This document shows, in pieces, positions 11,125 through 22,048 of a DNA stretch of 64,000 nt (position 1 is its first letter; the number at the start of each line of letters is the position of its first letter). Source of the DNA: Pipra filicauda (Eukaryota; Chordata; Aves; Passeriformes; Pipridae); NCBI RefSeq assembly GCF_003945595.2, contig NW_024104421.1:1860001-1924000 (forward strand). Reading direction: 5' to 3'. The notes under the pieces were generated by a model. It was not told the DNA's origin. It did no database searches and saw nothing but the letters and a program-made list of their open reading frames with translations. Position numbers and translations under genes: made by a program.

Positions 11125-11799
11125 GTAAATTATGATGTGAAGTAACAGTGCTGTTGTGATTAGTATGATACAAATACACATTTGATGTATTTAAAAACCA
11201 GCAGCTCTGGAGAGCCGTGTCTGTATAACACTTCTGGATATCTTGTGATAATGTTTGAAGAAGCCAAGAGACTTCCCGAACACCTGCCTTAACACAAAAT
11301 TAGGAATATGGGTAAAAATACTGAGTTTACTAGAATGAAGTAAATTGCAGGAAATTGTTGTACAGTAGTGCTGAACTTACTTAGTTTTCCTGATGTTGCA
11401 GTGCAGGATTTCCATCCAAACTCCCTGTAAAAATACCTGGAGTTGCTGATATAAAATGCTTTATTTTGTGCATAAAGGGACAAAGCCTTATTAGTAACGA
11501 CTAACAATTGAATACAATTGTTTTGGCAAATGGAATATGTTCAAAACAGTAGTAAAAGCAAGTACAGCTACCCAGATATTTCATTTGTGGTGTCTTACAA
11601 GACTCTGTCTGCGTGTTTGATAGCACACAAGTGAGTGAATATAAAAGAAAACATGGCACAGATTGGTTCACTAATGAATTCTAATGATTTGTCTTTCTCC
11701 TGATCCCCATTGACTTTTCTGTGTATTTATATCTAGCAGATATAAGTAAACATAAAATAGTTTAATAGTTTGGTAACTGAGTATTGTCTTTTTTCCCAG

Positions 11800-11931
11800 G
11801 CTCAGTGTTTAATAAATGTCAGTGGCGACGCCGTCATATTTGTCCGTGAGTCTGAGCTGGAAATGTTACCAGCACAGCCTTCTACGGCTGTTCCTCAGCC
11901 CACAAGTTCTGCAGGAGATGTCACAACATGA
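11800..11931 (+). CDS. C2CD5: C2CD5 terminal coding exon with stop
   Basis: After the acceptor TTTTTTCCCAG, 43 codons and a TGA follow. The first part (QCLINVSGDAVIFVRESELE) completes the conserved C-terminal fold. The final 20 or so residues are Pro/Ser/Thr-rich and end in GDVTT, equivalent to the EVTT end I recall for mammals, while the segment between appears divergent. The stop is at 11929-11931 and the 3' UTR continues in the same exon. Confidence 0.96.
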   Translation, partial: AQCLINVSGDAVIFVRESELEMLPAQPSTAVPQPTSSAGDVTT

Positions 11932-13490
11932 AGACAGAAAAAGTGGAATAGTCTCTGCCAAATATGAAGATTATTTAAAGTGTGGGAATGTTTAGGTTTG
12001 CATCTTCAAAATCAGTCTCCGTAACATTCATAGCCAAAATCCAAGACAATCACTTTTTTTTTTTTTGTTGTGGTTTAACTTTATGTAAGAGTCAGGGCAG
12101 GGTACTGGCAGGTGTGCACTGGTTCCTTTGTTACAATTCCAGGCTGCAGTGAAATCTAGGGAGCAGGTGAAACACTGATAGGAGAGTGTGGATTAGAATA
12201 GCAGGCATCACATGGAACTGTGGAATTAAGGAAAAATTCTGTTGTATTTTTGAGCTGTTCAACAGGACCACAGTAAGTTGTAATTCAGAACCACTTCTGA
12301 AGTTGGGTGTCATATGAGCTGACTTTCAGGTCAAGGTGGGAAGGAGGTGATTGTGTTAGCAGCCTTTGTCCAAGGACCAAGAGATTTGTATCCAGGCCAA
12401 GAAAATGCAGGCTGGAGCCTGAATTTCCCTTAGACTGTAGAATGTGAAGAGGAAAAAGCAGCACCAAAAAGTCACAGTTTAAATTTCTGCACACTAAAAC
12501 TATTTTTTCTTTTTTCTTTTGTTTTTCTTTTTTTCTTTAATGTTGGGGGTTTTTGTTTTGTTTTTATTTCTATGGACTGTTTGTGAACTGCTGGCTTATT
12601 TTTTTTATAATCGTTACTATACAGCAGATGTTTGGGGATGGTATTTGAGAGAGTTTTTATGTTGTTTTTGGTTTGGTTTGGTTTTTTGCTTTTGTTTTGG
12701 TTTGGTTTGTTTGGGGTTTTTCTTTGTTTGTTGTTTGTTTGGGGTTTTTGGTTTTTGTTTTCATTTTTTGGTTTTTGGGTTTTTTGGGTTTTTTTGTTCT
12801 TTGTTTTTAAAAAGCTGCTAGACCACAGTGCAGTGTTCCTGGGCATGCCTATCACGGGGGGGGAAAAAAAAGAACAAAAAGTTCCAAAGTGTGTTTGGTA
12901 CTATTAAATGATGTTCACTTCAATATTGACAAAACAAGTCTTTCTGTTATTTAGGGTTTTGTGGAAGAATTGTCCTGAGGTTCGTTTTCTTAAGGCATGA
13001 ATGATCTCTTGCAAGGATGACATAAACTGTCCCCCAAAAGTCAGTTGTGCAGAGGTTATTCTGCAGCTTCCTTCCCATTAAACATGTGGGAAATGCCTGG
13101 CTGATTGGAGATTGATTTATGTCTGTGACACTGGTTTCTGCAGGTTGGTTTTGTGAAGGGGGTTTTGTTTGGGGTTTCCTGTTTGGTTTTGTTCTTTTCC
13201 AGTGGAAATGAAGGTACTGCAAAGAAGGGAAATTTGTCGTTTCCAGTAAATGTCTGAAAGGTGGTGATATTTTAATGTAACAAAAAAATGCAAACTTTGA
13301 TTTGAAGATGCATTCTTACTTAATTCTGACAATATCGTACATGGAACTTGAACAAAGGTGTAAACTTGAATGTAAATATTCTGTTTAGTGTTGAAATTAT
13401 ACAATGGCATGATTATTTGTTAAAACTAATTATTTCATTGTAAATGAGCATGAAAATCATTCTTGCACAATAAATTTCTTTATAAAATTT
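11932..13490 (+). other. C2CD5: C2CD5 3' UTR
   Basis: Non-coding sequence runs from the stop codon to the polyadenylation signal. It contains a strongly G/T-rich stretch at about 12500-12815, dominated by TTTGG, TTTGGGG and long T runs on the sense strand. The ORFs there are low-complexity artefacts (Phe/Leu/Trp on +, Lys/Asn/Pro on -). I saw no recognisable transposon in this UTR. The cleavage position is estimated from the signal and is not directly visible. Confidence 0.8.
13469..13474 (+). terminator. C2CD5: C2CD5 polyadenylation signal AATAAA
   Basis: A canonical AATAAA lies 1.54 kb after the stop codon. It is followed by T-rich sequence and a GU-rich downstream element (TATGTGTGTAATAGG, from about 13501), which is the expected arrangement for cleavage near 13485-13500. 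Other AATAAA-like motifs in the UTR are less well placed. Confidence 0.8.
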
Positions 13491-13632
13491 ATTGCCTTTT
13501 TATGTGTGTAATAGGTAAATGTGTAATGATGTAATACCTCCTAAAGATGTCCCACCCTGATTCTCCTCAGAGGAACGTTTTTTTGTATAGAATGTTACAA
13601 CATCATTTGTATCCTGGGATGAAAATTGTATC

Positions 13633-14262
13633 CTTGGCTGCATCCAAAACAGCGTGGGCACCAGATGAGGGGGGGATTCTGCCCCTCTGCTCTGGCACCT
13701 GCAGTGCTGCCTCCAGCTCTGGGGGGTCCCCGGCACAGGAAGGACATGGACCTGTTGGAGCAAGTCCAGAGGAGGCCACCAAGGTGGTCAGAGGGATGGA
13801 GCACCTCAGCTGTGAGGAAAGGCTGAGAGAGTTGAGATTGTTCAGCCTAGAAAAGAGAAGGCTTTGGGGTGACCTAATTGGGGCTTTCCAGTACCTGGAG
13901 GGAGTCCACAAGAGAGATGGAGAGAGACTATTTACAAGGGCTTGGAGTGAGAGGACAAGGGGGAAAGGCTTCAAACTGAAAGATTTTGAGTAGGTTTAGA
14001 TTAGATACTAGGAAAAAATTCCTTACTGTGAGGCTGGTGAGGCACTGGAACAGGTTGCCCAAAGAAGTTGTGGCTGCCCCATCCCTAGAAATGTTCAGGT
14101 TGGGTGGAGCTCTGAGCAGCATGGTCTGTCCCTACCAATGGTGGGAACAACCCCCAACACCCACCCCAACAACCCCTGAACACCCTCCTCAACACCAGCC
14201 CCCCAACTGATGAACTTTGAGGTCCCTTAGAACCCCAACCATTCTATAATCCTACAATTCTG
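13633..14262 (+). repeat. CR1 LINE 3' copy, sense strand
   Basis: This is a CR1 3' UTR segment of about 630 bp, from TTGGCTGCATCCAAAACAGC through AGGAAGGACATGGACCTGTT, GAGGAAAGGCTGAGAGAGTT and GGTGAGGCACTGGAACAGGT to CCAACCATTCTATAATCC. A C/A-rich run (about 14148-14210, CCCCAACA-like units) interrupts it. ORFs between 13500 and 14210 come from this repeat. It lies about 150 bp downstream of the C2CD5 polyadenylation site. Confidence 0.93.
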
Positions 14263-17200
14263 ATATTTTGGAAAATTAATTACCCTTTGTATTTGAAGTG
14301 TTTGAATTCGGTCCTTACCAGAACACATCACTAATATACTTAATCAGCTTTCCAATTTCTGCAGCTGTTGCAACCAAAGCTGCCATGAATTAATTTGCCT
14401 GTGAACAGTTGCAGCTCTCTTGATTATTTTGCAAGGCAAATCTTGTTCCCCTTTGAAGCTGATGGCAGAATATGAATAATTTCAAAAGGTCTTGGATCTG
14501 GCACAAGAAGTTGTTTTCAGCATAAGTATTCAGCATGAAATATTATCTGAAGTAGCACATTAAGGTAGCTGGTTTTGATTATTTTTCTTTTTTGTGGGGT
14601 GGTGGTTGCTTCTGTGGAAGCATTAATGTCATCTTTTCATTTCTAGCTGTTTAAAGGTCACAGTTTCCTGTAGTGTGTTTCATTAGACATAGAGGAGGAG
14701 CTTTCTCATCTGGAAATTTTAATTCTTCTGTAATTATTTCTCCAGAAATGACAAACATGGGTTTTAACTGTTACTAATTGGGATTTGACTTTTCTTAGTT
14801 TGTCCAGTTGGATAAATGTAACCTTTAGAAATTTGTACAGTTAAATTGCATTGATTGTTATTTATATTTCTCTCCAGTGTAAAAAAAAAAAAAAAAATAA
14901 GGGATAAGTGTGTGCAAGCACACTTTGTCAGGAATTTACTCTGGGAATAGCTGCGTTGTCAAGCCAGGAGCTTTCTCATGCCCTCCTGCTGGGAGGGAAG
15001 GAGCAAGTGAGCAGCTGTGTGGTGCCTGGCTGCCTCCCAGGGTTGATCCACAGCATTGCTGCTTTCTCTTGACTTGAGGAGCCCAAACATCACAGGGTGG
15101 GGGGAAAGGAGCCCTGTTCCTATCTGCAGTCCTTGGAAGAACCACCAAGTTTGGGTTTAAAACCTTCATTTCAATATTGTGAATAAACTGGGTCTATGTC
15201 AGGCTTTCAGGGCATGGAGAACTGTCCCCTCCTCTGCAAAATAGTAGCAGAGTAGGGAAGAGCTTCTGCAGGTGATGCTGGTGCTGCTTGCTGATTCTTT
15301 CCACATCTTTCTCTAACTACCACTATTATAAGAGATGTGTAGTGCTTGCTAAGCTTGGAGGTGAACAGGAATAAACTTGAAGGGAGTTATTGGCTTTGTG
15401 ATGGCTGGCTCAGTGCTTTAGGAATGCATCTTCTGGAATAACATCCCACTTTCTTTTTTCTGTTAGAGGCTGGTTTTCAGAGCTGGTTGGAAAATCCTCA
15501 TTTTGCATTATTTATCCATGTTATTCTCCAAGTTTGTGAATTCTGATGCATACATGTGAAAGGTGCAAAGTGGGAGAAAATCTCTAGTGAATGGTGTGAG
15601 GTTGATTGTGACTCCCTTCTCCCCAGGTGGAATCAAAATTTTTTTTTTTTTCTTGGTGTTCAGTTGAAATCAGAATTTCCTAAGAGATGAATCCTGAGGC
15701 TCTGGTTCACTTTTGTCAGACTGGAAGGCAGGCCTGCACCTAGAGACTTACTGAGAGGCAGATACATGACAAGAGAAGCAAGACAGATGCAGGGGATTAC
15801 ATACAGTTGCAAAGAGTGAGACATCAGTGACTGTGAAGTTTTTGGGAGAGTTTTCAGTTCCCTTTGAGTGTTCAGATAAGGGTAAGGACCAATGGAAGCT
15901 TTGATCTGAGCAATAGAGTTTTCTTGGCGAGCACATTAGGAACAACTGTGCTGCTGCGGCATCCATGGATCTGTTGGGCCTTGGGCTGTGTGGCTGCTAT
16001 GCAGAATGTGTAGTTTTGCTGGATGGGAGAAAGCTCAGCTTCGACTACTCTGCAATGCAGAAATGAAACAAAAAAGGATGAAGTGACTTACTTGCCCTGT
16101 CTGCAGAAGAGTGCTGGGCCCTGGGAGCACTAACAGGTCTTACAGTCTGTGCCTGGCCTCATCCCACCCTGCCCATGGCCCCATTTCAGCCCCTGGGGCC
16201 ACCTGCCCCAGCGGTGCTGCAGCAGGGCTGGTCTCCAGCCCCCTCATCCCTGCCCTGCCTGGCCATGGACACTGCTGAGCTGGGGCTGCCCCAGTGCCCC
16301 CACCTGCCCTGCCACCCTGGGGAGCCCCCATCGCTCCTGGGGGCCTGGGCAGCAGTGGGACACAAGGGTAAGAACTGGGTTTGACAAAATAGCTTAAATT
16401 TTGAATCATCATCCATTTTAAAACTGGCATAGCTTACATCAGTCGTGGTAAGTCTGACACGCCAAAGGTTTCCAGTGGCAGGAAAGGGCTCTGACTTCCT
16501 GGGGCTCTCTTCCAGGCACAGGCTGGCTTTCTTCTCGGGTTTTTGAGAAGTCAGTTGTGTAAACTCTGCCTGGGATGAGAGCAAGCCAGGCTGCTGTTCC
16601 TCGTTGTACAAACAACTCCACCAGGTACCACTTCTCACGGGTAACACCTCCAGTGTTTCACAGAATTGGTTGGTGTCATTTCTCTGCTTCATGGTTGAAG
16701 TAACAGAGACAGAGAGGTGGGAAGGAACGTCCCAAAGCCATGCTGGGGACCAGTGGGAGAAGCCAGTCTTTCTCCAGGCATCAAAACGCTGTCCTTGAGA
16801 GCATGGTGTGACAAGTGACAATCAGCCAGACACAAATCTGTGTGCTGCTGGGTCTGCTGTCTTTGTACCCATGTCATGAGCACATCTGCACCAATGTAGC
16901 TGGAGTTAATGATCTTGGATAATAATTTACTGTGTGTATGGGCAATTTACTGTGTGTATGTGTCAATGGGCAAACTGTTGAGTGAAAGATGGAGTCTGAA
17001 GTTTTTTTATTTAATTTTTGGAAACAGGAGTAATGTTTCAATTGATTTACACATTTTTAGTATGAACATGCACGCTAACGTTAAATGATACTCATTTATT
17101 TTTGTTGCAAAAGCATTTCCATTAATGTGTACAGATATTTCGATGTAAATTATAGGAAGGAGAGGCACTAGGGTGATATTCCAGTTTTGATTTCCTTTTC

Positions 17201-18869
17201 TTAAAATCAGATGTCTATAACACTTCAATCACAGAGAACCTTTGCCTGGAAACCTTGTGAGATTTTTGGAAATGTCAGAGTAATTACAACCTTCTGAACA
17301 GAATATTGGCACCTAAAGAGCTCTTAAATTTTGAGGAAGTGCAAAGAGAGCCTGGGAAGCTTTGCAGAGATGCCATTATCTCCTGGCATGCACTCTAGAA
17401 GCCAGAGGAGCAAGTGAAAGCAAGTGAAAGCACTTACAGGCTGCAACCCTTCCTCTTCTCTGCCCAGTCTCTCCATGTCATCTCCCCACCAGGCACCTTC
17501 CCTTCCTGGGGTCTTGCCCTGGGCTGCACTTCCCATTTCCATTCCTCCTCTCCCTGCCCTGTCTCTGGAGAGTTTGGTCAAACACAAGTAGGCAACAACA
17601 CATGGTCTTACCATCTGCATTTGCTCAGCACAGAGGAGAAGAGGCCGCTGTGTTTGAAATGGGCAATGGCAGGTTCTGTTCACACCTCTCTGTCTGCACT
17701 GCAGAGCTGTGCCTGGAAATTCAATTTCCAAGCTTTTACTGAAATTGGTGATCTATTTATTCTTTGGGCTCAGTCCAAGTGCAGCTCTCAGTCCAGGTGC
17801 TGTTTGCAGGAGTGGAAACGGCTGAGAGAAGGTGAAATGAAGAGTCACTTGTTATTAAATTGTCATAACGTCCTTCCTCTGTCTTCCCTGGTGCTCAGCT
17901 CCTGCCCTTGCACCGCGTACTGCGAGCTTCGTCACCAATTCACTCTGTCAGCTGGAGTTCTGTGTGCAGAGTGATCAGAGCACGCTGGTCTGGAGGGATC
18001 TCTTGTTCATGTCAGAAACCTGCAAACAGGCTTTTAAATTGTCACTTCGATTTTACGTATATCAACTGTTAAACTCACCCGGAGGCCATGTGAAGGGAAT
18101 GAAATTCAGCAATGATGTGTTCTTGCCATCGTTTCTTGTTGACAGTGCTGGAGCACTATTTGTTGAAGGTGAAATGTGTGTCTGATACCACTGATGGTTT
18201 TGACTGCCTCCACAACGAGCAGCAGGCAAATCTGCAGGCCATCTCACAGTCCAGAAGAGTTCGGTGTCACTGGATTATTTCCCTATTGCCTCTGCAGATT
18301 AAGAGGGGCTGAGATACAGAAGGGAAAGGCAGGTGATAGGATAGATAGAAGAAGGTAATGTGGGCAGGAGAAACAAGGAAAGAGCATAACATGAAGTTGA
18401 GTGTCTACCAGCAAAAAATGACAGGAAGGAAAATAGGTAATTGGAGACACAAATGAATGATGACTCCCCAGCCAAAATGAGCAAGAAATACTGAAAATAA
18501 AGTAGGATAATGTGTTATGTCAGCAATTGCTACAGTAATGTCCTGCTCTTATGTGAAACTTTTTATTATTAGGACTTGAATCCTGCTGCCAAGATATGTC
18601 CAGATTTACAGTGAGGGGCAACAAGACTGACCCACGGGAATCAACTTTTTGAATCCCACTTTGAGAGTTACGATGTTTTACCACTGTCACCGTGTTTAAT
18701 GACCTACGTTTACCACAGTAAAAAGCAGGACTGATGGTCTGAGGTGTCACCACTGCACTTCTATGCTTGGGATTCACAGTTTCAGTGAGTTAATTGCCAC
18801 AGAACAGAGTCCAGTTCTCTGCCCTTTTGTCTTGGAGAAGGTCACTGTCATTCCAGAGAGTGGAGAGCC
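14263..18869. other. Intergenic DNA, mostly unique
   Basis: It holds one ERVL LTR tail (14965-15058), a poly-A run at 14881-14897, and a GC-rich patch at about 16140-16370 (CCC/GGG-rich, few CpG). A 17 bp duplicated string (AATTTACTGTGTGTATG) lies near 16923-16960. Long ORFs at 16186-16821 (-) and 17414-17974 (+) have biased, non-protein-like composition and no recognised similarity. Confidence 0.5.
14965..15058 (+). repeat. ERVL-type LTR 3' end fragment
   Basis: It contains GGGAAGGAGCAAGTGAGCAG, then CTGTGTGGTGCCTGGCTGCC and GGGTTGATCCACAGCA. This parallels the tail of the second copy at 20466-20565 (GAGTGAGTGGTTGCTGG, GGCTGGGGTTAAACCACGAC). The 5' part of the LTR is missing and divergence is high. 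Confidence 0.5.
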
Positions 18870-19130
18870 CAGAAAACATGACCTGTGAGGAAAGGTTGAC
18901 TCAGCTGGAGCAAAATAATGACCTGGCTACCATCTTCAAGGGCTGTTTCCTACACTTGCAGCAGGTAGCAGAAGAAGCTATGGCCTTAAGGTAGAACAGG
19001 AAAGGTTCAGGCTACACTCACAGGTTTGCAGTCACGAGGAGCAGGAAGCACTGACTTATTGCCCTGGGGAGGCTCCATCAAATGCCTTGGAGAGCTGGGC
19101 AGATGAGCATCTTTTAGCACTTGCATGTGT
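18870..19130 (+). repeat. Old diverged CR1 LINE relic
   Basis: ACCTGTGAGGAAAGGTTGAC is followed by GCCTTAAGGTAGAACAGGAA and AGGTTCAGGCTACAC, in the same order as in CR1 copies but with many differences. No 3' terminal repeat is visible. It may belong to an older CR1 subfamily. Confidence 0.5.
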
Positions 19131-20465
19131 GCCTCTGAGCAGGAGGAGAATTGTATGACTTCCAAGATCCTTCTTCCTCCTATGGATTTACATGAATTCA
19201 GTTTTGAACTGAGAAAAAGATCCAGCTTTCCAAGGACTCGGGTCTGGCCTGAGCTGCTCCTCCTAACCCATGTTCTGGTAACTTCCTAGCAGGAAACAAC
19301 AAACTTAATTATACATGGGGAGAAACAGACATTGCTTTTTACAGTTGCCTTTCCTATAAATAAACTGATATTATTTAAATAATGTAATTAGAGTGGCATG
19401 AAATCCAGTGTAGTTGTTGTTCCCTTCCTAGGAAGAAAGGTTTATTATGATTTGTCTGAACTCATCATAGAGTTTAGACTCAAAAAAACGCAACCAGACC
19501 CCTCAGAAACAAAAAGGGTTTGTACTACAGCAATTAAATCAGCGTCCAGATCACTTACGTTAAATGGGAATGTGAAAATAGCCTGGACAGAAGTTTGCTC
19601 AGATCCCAGCGATAACAATAATTCAAATACATGTGCATAAATTTAATCTGATATTCTGCAATAAAACAATTACATTGTCTCATTTAATTTAATGAACCAC
19701 AAAGTCGTTAGTTTTTGCAATTAAAAAGGTGTATGGGACAAGCAGCTGGTCTCCCAAGCACCCTGGCTGTACTTTAGGGACAAATTTGACAGGAAATGAT
19801 GTGAGACTTTTCGAAGCAGTTGTCCAAGCCATTAGGAATTTGTCATTAGAGGCTTTGAGTGATTAATGAGTTCAGTGGGTTAACCATAGAATTGTTTGAT
19901 ATCAAACAGCCAGTCTGTGAATGATACTAACAGTGTGTCATTAATTTCTCTGCAGCTCATTCTATTGCGAACTTGCATTGCCAGCTGTTCTCAAATACCT
20001 ACTGTAAAGCAAGGCTAGAGTAGAATGTGTGTTGAATCCCATCAGTTGCTTGTGTGATCAGTTTGCTTCCTTTGAAGCCCGCAGGTGAGGTTTTTTCTGA
20101 CAGCATTGAAGAGCATAGTTCAAGCCCAGTCAATAAAACGTGGGGATACAAGCTATAGAACAATGTAGAACTTTTAAGGAAATATGAGAGGCCATATGGG
20201 AGGTTTGAGTTAAAAGGATGTTGCAACTGGGCAAATACAAAAGAAGGTGTGTGGGTTTGGTAACTTGCTTTGTTTAGAAGTTTGTTCAAAATGAATGGTG
20301 TAGCACTTTCCTGCAAGAGCTTTAAGGAAAACAGAATAAACACTTTGCAAGAAATAACAGGAAAGTTAAAAGATGGTATTTAAAGAGGAGAACAGTCTGA
20401 GTGTTGCTCTTCCTTTGCAGAGTAATTGTCCACAGAACTTAAGCACCAAGGAGCAGTTTTCCCAC
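19131..20465. other. Intergenic AT-rich DNA, possible conserved non-coding block
   Basis: No repeat family is recognisable. The stretch at about 19330-19960 is AT-rich and contains homeobox-type motifs (TTTAATTTAATG, TTAATCTGATAT, GCAATTAAAA). It includes an 80-codon ORF (19398-19640) without recognised similarity. Conservation cannot be judged from one sequence. Confidence 0.35.
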
Positions 20466-20565
20466 TGTCTTCCCTGGTTTCAGCTGGGATAGAGTTACCA
20501 GTGGGATGGGGGAATGAGTGAGTGGTTGCTGGTACTTAGTTGCTGGCTGGGGTTAAACCACGACA
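20466..20565 (+). repeat. Internally deleted ERVL-type LTR
   Basis: The copy begins TGTCTTCCCTGGTTTCAGCT with GGGATAGAGTTA and ends GGCTGGGGTTAAACCACGAC plus A. These are the two termini of the common avian ERVL LTR. Only about 100 bp separates them, so most of the LTR body (promoter and polyadenylation region) is gone. The string ACTGTCTT occurs at 20464-20471 and again at 20565-20572. Confidence 0.65.
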
Positions 20566-21358
20566 CTGTCTTGTGATGCTACTTGAGAAGGGGGAAAAAA
20601 AGTACACTCCAATGACAACCAAAGATATTTTTGGCTGGCTAGACAGAGATCTAATTCATGTGATTTGCTTGAATGGTATAATTATGATATTAATTTTCAT
20701 CATGTTGCCTAAATACAAATGCAAGTGCCAGAAACAGAAGACTGAATTGGCAACCAATGAAATGCAGTTAACACACAGGAAATATTTTAGACTCAAGTAA
20801 TTTACAGATTATGAGAATGAGTGGGAGTGAAGCAGCAAGAGAGAAGGAAAATATGATATATGGAGATGACAAGAAATCAAATGAAATACAAATTTCACTT
20901 GTATTGCATTTTACCAGCTCTGCTTACTTTCCCCCCAAGAAAATCTCATATTATATTAGCCCTGACAATCTTAATGATGGGGAATTCAAATATTTTTGAC
21001 CATTCTCTGGTATAATGTCAAAAAAATTCTTCAGTTGCTAAAAATCCTGCTGTTGTAGGTAAGTGGGGACTGCTCAAAACAGTTGTAAGACCAATGAAGT
21101 GGTGAAAAGAATGTAGAGTCATTCAAAGGATGAACAGAAGCATGTATGGCTGGAATGAAGTGAGGAAACACCCAAGCACTGACACAGCTTCTGAGTAGTG
21201 ATATTTTAGCTGTTAACCTTCAAACATCTACAAAAGATTGGAGAATTATTATTTGTGGGACTAAGGAAACTTCTGAAAATGAACTCTCATTCTTGGATGG
21301 ATGAGGCAGTGAAATATTCATTAAATCTCTTTTCTTCCTTGGCTTTCCAGTTTATCAA
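20566..21358. other. Intergenic DNA, nothing recognised
   Basis: AT-rich sequence between the LTR remnant and a CR1 copy. Small ORFs (20540-20999) have no supporting evidence. Confidence 0.5.
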
Positions 21359-21930
21359 GGGATTTGATTCTACCCCTCTCCTCTGGTGAGACCTCACCTG
21401 CAGTGCTGCATCCAGCTCTGGGGGGGCCCAGCACAGGAAGGACATGAACCTGACGGAGTCAGTTCAGAGGAGGCCACCATGCTGATTAGAGGGATGGAGC
21501 ACCTCTGCTGTGAGGAAAGGCTGAGAGAATTGGGATTGTTCAGCCTGGAAAAGAGGAACCTTCAGGGTGACCTAATTGCAGCCTTCCAGTATCTGAAAGG
21601 AGCCCACAGGAAAGATGGAGAGAGACTATTTACAAGGGCCTGGAGTGACAGGGCAAGGTGGAATGGCTTCAAACTGACAGAGCATAGGTTAGATTAGATT
21701 TTAGAAAGTAATTCTTCCCTGTAGGGGTGGTGAGGCACTGGAACGTGTTGCCCAGAGAAACTGTGGATGTCCCATCCCTGGAATGTTCAAGGCCAGGTTG
21801 GATGGGGCTCTGAACAACCTGGTCTAGCGGAAGGTGTCCCTGTCCATGGCAGGGGGGTTGGAATTGGATGAGCTTTAAGGTCTCTTCCAACCCAAACCAT
21901 TCTGTGATTCCATGATTCTGTGATTCTATC
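21359..21930 (+). repeat. CR1 LINE 3' copy, sense strand, with intact 3' terminus
   Basis: It runs from GATTCTACCCCTCTCCTCTG through CAGCACAGGAAGGACATGAA, GAGGAAAGGCTGAGAGAATT and AGGCACTGGAACGTGTTGCC. It ends in CCAACCCAAACCATTCTGTG followed by ATTC/ATG-type short repeats, the characteristic CR1 end. It is well preserved at about 570 bp. Confidence 0.95.
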
Positions 21931-22048
21931 AAATATATTTTTGTTATTTCTGGATCCATATAATCATAACACCTATGACAATACCTGAGCATGTGCAAAT
22001 ATATTGGTGCTGTGGGAATTCTTACCTAGAGATGCAAAAATACGCAGC

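Larger units (their letters stand above)
715..13490 (+). other. C2CD5: C2CD5 gene, 3' portion (ten exons and 3' UTR)
   Basis: Gene-level entry. Ten exons between 715 and 11931 join in one continuous reading frame with GT-AG borders, giving about 298 codons without the two symmetric cassette exons and about 349 with them. The translation matches my memory of the C-terminal third of C2CD5/CDP138/KIAA0528, including segments such as NWTPEIQ, KITKYLGIINMFF, SGFLHAFIAEVFAMVRAHV and QCLINVSGDAV. The family protein is about 1000 residues. Its N-terminal C2 domain (Ca2+ and phospholipid binding, reported Akt phosphorylation, role in GLUT4 vesicle insertion) is encoded upstream of this window. The gene is followed on the same strand by ST8SIA1, as I recall for mammals. 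Promoter and 5' exons are not visible here. Confidence 0.95.

Noticed and set aside
12060..12085. TTGTTGTGGTTTAAC in the C2CD5 3' UTR as an ERVL LTR terminus
   Set aside because: Only about 15 bases resemble the LTR end and nothing beyond matches, so chance is more likely.
12472..12907. Lys/Asn/Pro-rich and Phe/Trp-rich ORFs
   Set aside because: They are translations of the low-complexity G/T-rich 3' UTR of C2CD5.
13547..13993. 148-codon ORF and overlapping minus ORFs
   Set aside because: They lie entirely within a CR1 3' UTR copy, and the same peptide pattern recurs in other CR1 copies (21386-21697), so they are repeat-derived.
16186..16821. 211-codon minus-strand ORF
   Set aside because: It crosses a GC-rich patch, no protein family is recognised, there are no splice or promoter features, and several overlapping ORFs lie on the other strand.
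17414..17974. 186-codon plus-strand ORF
   Set aside because: No recognisable domains, low-information composition and no flanking gene signals. It is consistent with chance.
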